Part shown: piece by piece, positions 1-5,866 of the stretch
Layout of the letters: the number at the start of each line of letters is the position of its first letter
Numbering within the stretch: position 1 is the first letter of the stretch
IMG/VR virus record: IMGVR_UViG_3300042541_001064
Span: 1-28,430 of that record
Origin: a virus
DNA length: 28,430 nt
Reading direction: 5' to 3' (one strand)
Translations under genes and position numbers: made by a program
Notes under the pieces: model-generated
Database searches by the model: none
Told to the model about the DNA's origin: nothing
Seen by the model: only the letters and a program-made list of their open reading frames with translations

Positions 1-292
1 TGACAGCGGCTTCGCAAGTCACACCCGTGCCTGTAGGGTTATGGACGCTCATGAATTTAATTATTTGGTCGCCCTTCATGCCAGGGTTGCGTTCGACTTC
101 GTTCACAATTTTTAGTTCTTCGTCTGAGAAATCCATCCACGACATTTTGCTGTACCTCCTTTTAGCTACTACACCGAGCACCGCAGAATCATTATACCCG
201 CCACCGGAAGTGCCCTCCAAGTCATTGTATAGATATTTGTGCATTGCTTCTTTTGCCGCTTTTTCTATTGCCATCTCAAAAATCAAACTCAT
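1..292 (-). CDS. Unknown small protein, 3' end cut by window edge
   Basis: An open frame starts at the ATG at 292 and runs off the left edge with no stop (97 codons visible). The start has AAGGA about 10 bases upstream. A second in-frame ATG at 145 has a stronger GGAGG nine bases upstream, so a shorter product starting there (MSWMDFSDEELKIV...) is also possible. The N-terminal part is helical and charged (MSLIFEMAIEKAAKEAMHKY). The middle is Gly-rich, and the part after residue 49 looks like a small helical domain. No family was recognised. It lies downstream of the integrase on the same strand, where phages often keep lysogeny-control or early genes, but nothing here proves such a role. If the two window ends were joined, the frame would stop after one further codon, giving 98 residues. 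Confidence 0.6.
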   Translation of the reverse strand, partial: MSLIFEMAIEKAAKEAMHKYLYNDLEGTSGGGYNDSAVLGVVAKRRYSKMSWMDFSDEELKIVNEVERNPGMKGDQIIKFMSVHNPTGTGVTCEAAV

Positions 293-407
293 GGGCGAAA
301 TATCCTTAGTAACTGGGGAAGTCGTTCGTAGAAAAATTAAGATAACACTATTGTTCACACAATCTACATAAAATATTTAAATTATTTTAAATAATTTTTG
401 GCACTAT
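293..407. other. AT-rich intergenic region after the integrase
   Basis: This non-coding stretch separates the integrase stop from the small partial gene. It holds an AT-only inverted repeat (AAATTATT at 379-386, AATAATTT at 390-397) just after the integrase stop. It has no GC stem, so it is at best a weak terminator, and it could equally be an easily melted site. A second small inverted repeat, ATTGTTCACACAAT at 350-363, sits about 60 bases upstream of the start at 292, where an operator could lie. No convincing -35/-10 pair was found. Confidence 0.35.
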
Positions 408-1622
408 TTACCCTCGGGCTACGCACCGTGCGAGATCGTCACGCTTTTCCGCATAGATTTGTGTGGCGTCAAGGGTGCTGTGGCCGAGTACCGCTTGCGC
501 TCCCTCGAGCCCGTGAGTGCGGCGCACCTGCGTTGCGACGGTGTGTCGGATTTGTAACGGTGTCCAGTGTTCCATCGGGGCACGCTTTGCAGAGGTGGTG
601 TCGAGTTTCTTTTTATCGGTACGAGCGCCCTGGTTGATTGCGAGCCTGCCCTCGTTGTATCTTTTTTGTGCACCCTCAATGGCTCGGGCGTAGCCATCAC
701 CACTGATCATGCCGCTGTAGCCAGCACTCTTGCCAACGCCACGCTGGCACCAGACAGCATCTTTATCCCAAAGCGGTTTTCGTACGGAGCGCATGAGGTC
801 GATGAGATCGGTCTTCATGTAGATTAATCTCGGATCACCCCGGTGAGAGTTCTTGTGTTCCGCTGGAGCGTAGCACCAGAGACCGGGTTCGACCTCCGTC
901 ATCTCCGACCAACGCATGGAGCAGAGCTCCTTGACACGCATCCCGGTTGCGAGGTGGACGGTGAGCACTGCACGGTATAGCGGTTTCAAATGGGGCATGA
1001 TCAGTCTGAAATACTCAACGGGCACGGGGGCGATCTTGTCCGGGTTGCGTAGCGTGGGAGCGGTGCGCCAGTTCAAATGCTGGACGCAGGCCAAGGCTTG
1101 GTATATCTCGACTGGGACAAGTTCCCAGCCGACACCGAGCTTAAACATCTGGCGAATCTTTACGATAGCGTTGTTCACACTGGAGATGCAAAGTTTCTTT
1201 TTCGGTGCGCCTTCAGACTGGGGCATGATGTCTCGGTTGACAATGGCAGCACGAACCGCCACCAGCACTGAGGGCTTAAAATCTTTTATTTTCATTTCAA
1301 GATAAAGGTCGAGCTCCCGCAGTGCCGACTTGATGACACCCACCTGCGATGTGGGTTTCCCGGTCGTCGGGTCTCGGTAGTAGGAAATGGAGTGCTTGAT
1401 CATGGCGTTTACCAGATCAGCGACAACGGGTTCGTGCTCGGGCAGGATTGAGGGCGTGACATCCTCACTGAGGATGTCAGCACACCATCGGAGGTAGGCC
1501 TGCTTGGTAGCTACGAGGCCCCACTGCCCGTGGTAAGTGGCCTTACGGGTTGCGGGGCTGATGCTATACCCTAAGTTTTTTCCCTTATGGTGTAGCAGAC
1601 CGGGTACTTTTTTCTTTGCCAT
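408..1622 (-). CDS. int: Tyrosine recombinase / phage integrase
   Basis: Site-specific integrase that would recombine the adjacent attP with a tRNA-Pro gene in the host. With the start chosen here (404 residues), the visible catalytic residues are Arg229 in the TGMRVKEL box, Lys257 in AEHKNSH, Arg359 in LQIRHT, His381 in VLGHS and Tyr390 in ATQIYAE. The usual His of the HxxR box is Leu356. I believe related planctomycete integrases also vary here, but that is from memory. The N-terminal half should hold arm-binding and core-binding domains. The frame could open at 1676, but that ATG lies inside a likely extended -10 box (1672-1680), so transcription would begin downstream of it. The start at 1622 (MAKKKVPGLL) or 1664 is more likely. 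No strong Shine-Dalgarno precedes 1622. Confidence 0.93.
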   Translation of the reverse strand: MAKKKVPGLLHHKGKNLGYSISPATRKATYHGQWGLVATKQAYLRWCADILSEDVTPSILPEHEPVVADLVNAMIKHSISYYRDPTTGKPTSQVGVIKSALRELDLYLEMKIKDFKPSVLVAVRAAIVNRDIMPQSEGAPKKKLCISSVNNAIVKIRQMFKLGVGWELVPVEIYQALACVQHLNWRTAPTLRNPDKIAPVPVEYFRLIMPHLKPLYRAVLTVHLATGMRVKELCSMRWSEMTEVEPGLWCYAPAEHKNSHRGDPRLIYMKTDLIDLMRSVRKPLWDKDAVWCQRGVGKSAGYSGMISGDGYARAIEGAQKRYNEGRLAINQGARTDKKKLDTTSAKRAPMEHWTPLQIRHTVATQVRRTHGLEGAQAVLGHSTLDATQIYAEKRDDLARCVARG

Positions 1623-1671
1623 GATTTGAACTCGCACGGAAGAAGCCCAAAAGCGAGCCTCCATGCGGAGA

Positions 1672-1708
1672 ATCATAGCAGAAGATGTACAATGTTGTAC
1701 AGTACAAC
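1672..1708 (-). promoter_or_regulatory. Likely int promoter with inverted GTTGTAC repeats
   Basis: On the minus strand TGCTATGAT (1680 to 1672) is a good extended -10 element. Immediately upstream lie three half-sites: GTACAA at 1687-1692, GTTGTAC at 1694-1700 and GTACAAC at 1702-1708. The outer two each form a near-perfect palindrome with the middle one. They occupy the place of the -35 element and lie between the integrase gene and the tRNA-derived core. They could be an operator controlling int, integrase or excisionase arm sites, or both. No standard -35 was seen, consistent with an extended -10 promoter or an activator. Confidence 0.5.
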
Positions 1709-1739
1709 TTTCCCAAAATCACTTTTCTATCAAAAACAA

Positions 1740-1783
1740 GGTCGGGGATACAGGATTTGAACCTGCGACCTCTTCCACCCCAA
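1740..1783 (-). other. attP: attP core: 3' half of a tRNA-Pro(GGG) gene
   Basis: Read on the minus strand, this is a tRNA from the anticodon loop to the 3' end. It has loop TTGGGGT (anticodon GGG with U33 and G37), stem strand GGAAG, variable loop AGGTC, T-stem GCAGG, T-loop TTCAAAT, T-stem CCTGT, acceptor strand ATCCCCG and discriminator A. A C1:G72 pair with A73 is typical of bacterial tRNA-Pro. The next bases are CC then T, so no full CCA is encoded. Upstream (1784-1860) there is no matching 5' anticodon strand directly before the loop, no D-arm and no CGGGGAT acceptor strand, so this is not a whole tRNA gene. The boundary at the anticodon loop is a common crossover point for tyrosine integrases. 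Confidence 0.8.
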
Positions 1784-1912
1784 CCGGAAATATGGAAGAG
1801 TAGCAAAGCCCTATTCTGATAGCGTATTATCATCGCTAATTTTTTAAAATCCGTTAAACTTCTTATGCATTATTATGCAGGAATACGCATGATTTCTAAA
1901 AAAATGTTGTAC
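1784..1912. repeat. attP right arm with short direct repeats
   Basis: The AT-rich stretch 1784-1895 between the tRNA fragment and the next gene carries no gene. It contains TTATGCA twice (1863-1869 and 1873-1879), spaced exactly 10 bases start to start, or one helical turn. A further GTTGTAC copy at 1906-1912 lies just inside the next gene's 3' end. The same heptamer occurs beside the integrase promoter on the other side of the core (1694-1708). Repeats on both sides of a core site are the usual pattern for integrase arm-type or accessory-protein sites. The assignment is inferred. Confidence 0.5.
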
Positions 1913-2126
1913 CACTTTGCCACCATACAAACAGTCTCCGCATCAGGTAGCCACGCACTAGGGAAGCCAAGGTAAACACCCCGCTTAGCGTCAGGTTCTG
2001 CGTGGTCGTGGTTTCGATTCCCATTATTGAGAAAAGGGAAATCTGGATGAGCAAGGAAACAAGAAAGCCCGCGCCCGTGTTGGCGATAGATTCAACCAGG
2101 GACATTCGCCGGGTCTGGCTAGTCAT
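1896..2126 (-). CDS. Small two-helix membrane protein, DUF7220-like
   Basis: A 76-residue protein starting MTSQTRRMSLVES. The pattern is RxMSLVE at the start, a hydrophobic helix (about residues 17-35), a short polar loop, then a second helix ending in a basic YLMRRLFVWW segment. This matches the small phage and bacterial membrane proteins grouped as DUF7220, as I remember them. Their function is unknown. The start at 2126 overlaps the stop of the preceding gene by eight bases, which supports translational coupling. Longer in-frame starts would lie inside that gene. It is the last gene of the late operon before the attP region, and its final codons overlap one GTTGTAC repeat. Confidence 0.75.
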   Translation of the reverse strand: MTSQTRRMSLVESIANTGAGFLVSLLIQISLFSIMGIETTTTQNLTLSGVFTLASLVRGYLMRRLFVWWQSGTTFF

Positions 2127-2574
2127 CGAGGTCGGGAGCGTGAAAGATGGTTGCGCCGTTATGCCAGCCGCCATCGATGCGCTTTGAGCCAGCGCCGTCG
2201 AGCTCCTTCGGGATCACGCAGTCGTGCGGGTGGTACAAGGTTTCGAAGCGGGTGTGTCGGGCGATGAGGACTTGAATCTTTTCCTCGCTGCCCGGTCGTG
2301 CCAGCGTCGGCCCGAGTGGTGGCACCCTGAGTGAGTCTCGCTTGTTCTCCTCTTCAGCTTTTACGCACCCGAGCGAGTGCGACATCTTCGGCGTGTCGGG
2401 CCCGGTGCTCTTGTAGCATTGGCGGCAGAGTTGCCTCGCCTCGTGGGGCTTGCGCTCCCCGCATGAGATGCAGGTGATGAGCCTGCGTGGTATGCGATCA
2501 TAGCACTTGATGCACAAGCCCTTCGCCCGGTGTGGTCGCCTCTGCTTGCAGGTGATGCAGGTAATCTCAGCCAT
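2119..2574 (-). CDS. Protein with two tandem zinc-ribbon modules
   Basis: A 151-residue protein starting MAEITCITCKQ. Two copies of a roughly 24-residue module follow each other. The first begins ITCITCKQRRPHRAKGLC and the second ITCISCGERKPHEARQLC. Each has CxxC, a central His and a second CxxC followed by Tyr, so each could bind one zinc ion. The remainder (residues about 50-151) is polar, with a motif YHPHDCVIPKELDG and no recognised fold. The start overlaps the previous gene by eight bases. Tandem Cys4 or Cys3His modules suggest nucleic-acid or protein binding, but the target is unknown. The two modules probably arose by duplication. Confidence 0.7.
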   Translation of the reverse strand: MAEITCITCKQRRPHRAKGLCIKCYDRIPRRLITCISCGERKPHEARQLCRQCYKSTGPDTPKMSHSLGCVKAEEENKRDSLRVPPLGPTLARPGSEEKIQVLIARHTRFETLYHPHDCVIPKELDGAGSKRIDGGWHNGATIFHAPDLDD

Positions 2575-2917
2575 CCAGTTTGCCTTTGGTTTTGGGTGGT
2601 ATTTCGTAAGGGTCATTACCCCTGCCTCTGCGGATCTTCTTGAGCTTGACCTGAAAGCGGGGGTCGCTCAAGTCGATGAAGTTATCATCGAGGGATTCAA
2701 AGCACTTCTTGCTCGAGCCGTGTCGTGCATACTCAATGACGAACTGCTGGATGAGTAACGGCATGAGGCTATTGACATAATCGCTGTCGACGCCGAAGGT
2801 GATCACTAACCTCCGCAGCATCAGCGTGCGTAGGTCTTCGGGGTCGCTGGCTTTGGCGCCGTTATCACGGTCGCTGTAGCATTGCTCTAAGTGTTTCAAC
2901 CAAGGGTCTTCTTCCAT
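2567..2917 (-). CDS. Unknown acidic-to-basic protein
   Basis: A 116-residue protein starting MEEDPWLKHLEQCYSDRD, preceded by AGGGA six bases upstream. That favours this start over the longer frame beginning at 3043, whose first 42 codons overlap the small membrane gene. The N-terminal half is acidic and helical, the middle contains a hydrophobic helix-like stretch (LMPLLIQQFVIEYARHG), and the C-terminus is strongly basic (KLKKIRRGRGN...KTKGKLDG). No family was recognised. It lies in the cluster of small genes after the holin and overlaps the zinc-ribbon gene, so it is probably co-translated with it. Confidence 0.65.
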   Translation of the reverse strand: MEEDPWLKHLEQCYSDRDNGAKASDPEDLRTLMLRRLVITFGVDSDYVNSLMPLLIQQFVIEYARHGSSKKCFESLDDNFIDLSDPRFQVKLKKIRRGRGNDPYEIPPKTKGKLDG

Positions 2918-2930
2918 GTGTGTTCCCTGT

Positions 2931-3080
2931 CTAGAGAGCGAGAGACCCGAGGAGCCAGAGGAGGAGCTTTGCCAATTTGAGGAAAGGTCGATCGGCGTAG
3001 CAGTGGCAACCACCATAGAGCGTGAACCAGAGGCACCACGCAACGAGCATTCCAGTGATGACCCTGTGGAAGGTAGTCAT
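2931..3080 (-). CDS. Small two-helix membrane protein coupled to the holin
   Basis: A 49-residue frame, too short for most gene finders. Its ATG overlaps the holin stop codon as ATGA (3077-3080), the same junction used between other genes here. It begins MTTFHRVITGMLVAWCLWF, has a short Cys/His loop (GGCHCYADRP), and ends in a second hydrophobic helix (LKLAKLLLWLLGSLAL). It would span the membrane twice. Its position directly after a holin-like gene suggests a second holin, antiholin or lysis accessory, but this rests on position and topology only. The Cys-X2-His-Cys loop is unusual for such a small protein. Confidence 0.6.
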   Translation of the reverse strand: MTTFHRVITGMLVAWCLWFTLYGGCHCYADRPFLKLAKLLLWLLGSLAL

Positions 3081-3298
3081 TTGTTTTTAAGATCGAATCG
3101 ACTCTTGATGTAGGCAAGAGTAGTGCCGCCTGAGATGGCGAGGGTAAAAATGGCGGTGACCATTTTAGTCAGCGAATCCGTGAGCGTTGCACTCTCGGTT
3201 CCGTTAACCACGCCCACGATCACCGCTAACGAAACGCCTTGGAGCACAAGGGTTGTCCAGAACTCTGAAGTCTTCCATCCTGACTTTAACTTATCCAT
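3077..3298 (-). CDS. Holin-like membrane protein
   Basis: A 73-residue protein with AAGGAG six bases before its ATG. It has a short charged N-terminus (MDKLKSGWKTSEFW), a hydrophobic helix at about residues 16-33 (LVLQGVSLAVIVGVV), a polar loop, a second helix at about 45-64 (VTAIFTLAISGGTTLAYI) and a basic tail (KSRFDLKNK). Size, topology and charged ends match phage holins with two transmembrane segments, which open the inner membrane at lysis. It lies between the exported peptidase-like gene and the small ATGA-coupled membrane gene. This supports a lysis cassette, although no standard muramidase or amidase is visible nearby. Confidence 0.75.
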   Translation of the reverse strand: MDKLKSGWKTSEFWTTLVLQGVSLAVIVGVVNGTESATLTDSLTKMVTAIFTLAISGGTTLAYIKSRFDLKNK

Positions 3299-3370
3299 GA
3301 GGCACTCCTTATTATTCGTTCATCGTCCCTCGGAATTTCCATTTATCAACCGCCTCGTAATAACTTTTCG

Positions 3371-4888
3371 CTAAACCTTTTTCTTTCTTGGCTTTACGAC
3401 TTTCCTCTTTACAGTTTCCACCACGACCTCGGCAGGCTTGGGTGTGAACATCGTGCCACCGATGCGCACTAGCGATGCCAACGCAGGGAAACCCGCCACG
3501 GTTAACCCGCCTGCCAGCAACATCACAACGAGTGCGATGGTGCTGTTTCCCGCATCCGGTGCTATGGGCTTTGCGGGGGCTTTTCGTTTGTCAACATCCT
3601 TGTTGGGGTCGTAGTCGGGCCTTACCCGTCTGAGGGCATCAGCGAGCGCATTAGCCCCGCCATTGTAATCGGGTTGACTGTGAAGCACCTTGCCCGCGCC
3701 CCGTGAATCTGGGCCACCCTGCACCATGATTCGGGGTGTACCGGGAAGGAACCCGAGTTCCCTGACTGCCCAGTTGTCGGGTCGGTAGGACTGCACTAAG
3801 AGGGTGTCTGCAAACACACTCAGTGCGGGGTTGCTTTCGAGATCTGCGATCACTGCCTTGCATTCAGACGGCGTCCCAATTACAGTTAGCCGGAGCTTTT
3901 CCCGATCATCGATGAGGTCTTTGCCCTTGCCCTCAATCGCTGAATAGGCCTGCTTGCGTGTAACCTCTCGACCACCGAGCCAGAACTTTTCAACGCCTGA
4001 GTCGATGCGTGAGCGATCGAGCCCGAAGTTCTGCTCCTGTTGTTCGATGACTTTGATGAGGTGTGATGCGGGAGGCGGGAACGGGGAGAGCTCTTGATCC
4101 GCTGACCAGTTGCCGTCGGGCAATAGTTCCCGGTAGCATTGCCTCGCCATGATCCAGACGCCGAGTTGCTTACCTGCGCTGTAGAGTGCTATTTGGTTGG
4201 CATCGATGGCTCGCCATTCGTAGGGCGCTACGACCGCAGCGCTCGAGGGTGTGCCCCATTTCTGCCCGTAGACTTTGACGGGTTCGCTGTCGTTGTATGG
4301 CATCGGGGGAGGCGGGGGAGCGATCACGACCACGGCCCAGCCACCTCCTCCTGAAACCCATCTCTTCTTGAACTCTGCGGGGCTCATCCATTCGTACTTA
4401 GTTTCGCCGGGGAAGTTGTTATCAAGGATCGCTGCCCATTTCTCGGTGAGGTGGACTGCGTTCACCATGTGTGCGATTTTGCCTGTGTAGCGTGGCGAGT
4501 AGCCGTAAGTAACGGAGGGCATTCTGCCGGTGGTGAGGGCAAGCTTAATAAGTGCGGGGTCGCTGCCTTCGTACTGGAGATATTGTGCGCCGTCGCAATA
4601 CTTGGCAAGCATCTTCTCGACCTTGCTAGGGTAGCCACCACCCTGCTCCCTTGTCATCTTCTGCTGGAGCCCGAGGATGCTGTCCACATTCTGCCAGCGC
4701 CCTGCGTGCTCGATCGATGTGAAGACGCAAAGGCCCGCGCCGTCACGGCCTCCGGTGTTCTTCATCTGCTGCGATCCGGGCAAGTCAATTTGAATTTCCT
4801 CGGCACCATCGGGGGAGGTGCGACCACCCTCGACGGAGGTTGCCTCGATTTGACTGAATAGCAAGAGCCATAGGAAGAGGTTCATCAT
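3371..4888 (-). CDS. Exported C39-like cysteine peptidase with thioredoxin-like domain and C-terminal anchor
   Basis: A 505-residue protein that begins with a short hydrophobic signal (MMNLFLWLLLFSQIEA). Spacing from AAGG favours the second Met (start 4885). Residues about 45-190 carry papain/C39-like landmarks: Cys54 in GLCVFTSIEHAGRW, His140 in KIAHMVNAVHL, and Asp156-Asn157 in ILDNNFPGE, followed by a GGGGWAVVV strand. After a Pro-rich linker (190-200), residues about 330-430 resemble a thioredoxin-like fold (PDNWAVRELGF, PRIMVQGG), but no CxxC is visible. A hydrophobic segment at about 449-476 and a very basic tail (KPRKKKV) suggest a C-terminal membrane anchor. It sits upstream of the holin, so it may act as the lysin or as a structural peptidase. 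The domain calls are by motif only. Confidence 0.6.
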   Translation of the reverse strand: MMNLFLWLLLFSQIEATSVEGGRTSPDGAEEIQIDLPGSQQMKNTGGRDGAGLCVFTSIEHAGRWQNVDSILGLQQKMTREQGGGYPSKVEKMLAKYCDGAQYLQYEGSDPALIKLALTTGRMPSVTYGYSPRYTGKIAHMVNAVHLTEKWAAILDNNFPGETKYEWMSPAEFKKRWVSGGGGWAVVVIAPPPPPMPYNDSEPVKVYGQKWGTPSSAAVVAPYEWRAIDANQIALYSAGKQLGVWIMARQCYRELLPDGNWSADQELSPFPPPASHLIKVIEQQEQNFGLDRSRIDSGVEKFWLGGREVTRKQAYSAIEGKGKDLIDDREKLRLTVIGTPSECKAVIADLESNPALSVFADTLLVQSYRPDNWAVRELGFLPGTPRIMVQGGPDSRGAGKVLHSQPDYNGGANALADALRRVRPDYDPNKDVDKRKAPAKPIAPDAGNSTIALVVMLLAGGLTVAGFPALASLVRIGGTMFTPKPAEVVVETVKRKVVKPRKKKV

Positions 4889-4900
4889 GGGCCTTTCGGG

Positions 4901-5263
4901 TTACTGCGCTTTAAGAAGTTTTCGTATTGCTTTGATTTCTGCTTTGGTGAGGAAGTTATCATCCTGGTCTTTATCTCGCTGATCCTTATCGGCTTTTCGT
5001 TTCGCCTTTTCCTCTGGTGTGATATCCTTCACCTTGGTTTTCACTGACCATTTGCCCTTCACCTTTTTCGGTGCTTCAACTTCTGTGTCTTGCGTCAGGT
5101 AGTCCGTGGCTGGTGTGTCCTCAATTTCAACTAGGACATAAGTGCTGCCTTCAATCTCGCCACCCTGCCAGCCATCGCCAAAGCTAGTGTTAGGGTGGTC
5201 ACGCTGTGGATAGGATGGAAATTCAAGGATCGTGTCACCGTTTATTTTTGCGTAATTAGGCAC
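4901..5263 (-). CDS. Small tail-fibre-associated protein
   Basis: A 120-residue protein starting MPNYAKINGDTILEFPSYPQ. The opening (YAxI-x-G-x-V/I-x-x-FP, then DHPNTSF) resembles small phage proteins found after tail fibres, including fibre-assembly or fibre-tip proteins, in which the product's name is repeated as a pattern of sequence and PNTSF. The second half is rich in Lys, Asp and Glu (DKDQRDKDQDDN) and probably forms a helix, ending in IKAIRKLLKAQ. The gene overlaps the end of its upstream neighbour by 22 bases. A role in fibre folding or attachment is plausible but not shown. Confidence 0.55.
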   Translation of the reverse strand: MPNYAKINGDTILEFPSYPQRDHPNTSFGDGWQGGEIEGSTYVLVEIEDTPATDYLTQDTEVEAPKKVKGKWSVKTKVKDITPEEKAKRKADKDQRDKDQDDNFLTKAEIKAIRKLLKAQ

Positions 5264-5862
5264 TGCTCTCCCCTTATGTTGCGTGGTATTAGTTGAATGT
5301 TACTAGGATCGTTATTCATTAGAATCGGTGTACCTTCTGGAACTAAACCTATTTCTTGTAGTGCTTGCCATGCCTCTGGACAGGACATAGCGTTTCTTAT
5401 TTTTGCTGGTGAAGGATGCCCTTGAGCTAAAATCTCTGCGTGAATTTCTTTCGCAACCCATACTGCAAATTCGTTTGGTGCGTTGAACTCAAACATCTGT
5501 TCATCGGTGTAGCCTTCAAGCCTGGTTGGTTCTGCGATCTCGTAGAGTTCGGCCAAGAGTTTTTCCAAGATTGCTATCTCTTGATGATTAAGAATATACG
5601 CTTGCCTCTGACTTTCTTGAACGGATTCAATTTCTAGAATCTCGGCTTCTAGTTCAAGCGTTTCATGCTCTAAGTTGGTGGTCTTTCTGAGGTGTTCAAG
5701 TTTGGCTTTCTTTGCTTGAAACTTTTTCAACCCTACTAGTTCTAATGCTCTGGCACGATGTCGGCCTTCAAGAAAACCTAGTAGCGTTTTTATTTTCTCC
5801 CAAGGTGTCTCACCGATCACTTGAGTACGATAGTTAAATTCCGAGTTTAGTTTTGATGGCAT
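5242..5862 (-). CDS. Coiled-coil protein after the tail fibre, unknown function
   Basis: A 206-residue protein. Residues about 45-105 are dense in Glu, Lys, Leu and Ala with heptad spacing (KAKLEHLRKTTNLEHETLEL...), which predicts a long coiled coil. The C-terminal part (about 120-206) looks globular, with patterns such as FAVWVAKEIHAEI, PAKIRNAM and CPEAWQALQEIG. It starts four bases after the stop of the repeat fibre. Codon use and base composition look more AT-rich than its neighbours, a hint of separate origin judged by eye. It could be a fibre-assembly chaperone or a fibre stem, but no family was recognised. Confidence 0.55.
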   Translation of the reverse strand: MPSKLNSEFNYRTQVIGETPWEKIKTLLGFLEGRHRARALELVGLKKFQAKKAKLEHLRKTTNLEHETLELEAEILEIESVQESQRQAYILNHQEIAILEKLLAELYEIAEPTRLEGYTDEQMFEFNAPNEFAVWVAKEIHAEILAQGHPSPAKIRNAMSCPEAWQALQEIGLVPEGTPILMNNDPSNIQLIPRNIRGEQCLITQK

Positions 5863-5866
5863 TGGT

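Noticed and set aside
27-371. Plus-strand 114-residue frame
   Set aside because: It opposes the credible minus-strand gene at 1-292 with its ribosome-binding sites, and its composition looks like a shadow.
379-397. Integrase terminator
   Set aside because: The AT-only inverted repeat lacks a stable GC stem, so it was not called a terminator.
1740-1783. Functional tRNA gene
   Set aside because: The 5' half, D-arm and acceptor 5' strand are missing, so only the 3' half is present as an attachment core.
1585-1833. Minus-strand 82-residue frame across the tRNA fragment
   Set aside because: It translates the tRNA sequence and the integrase promoter region, which better explain the region.
2896-3117. 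Minus-strand 73-residue frame
   Set aside because: It overlaps the ATGA-coupled membrane gene and the ribosome-binding site of the next gene in another frame, and its composition is not protein-like.
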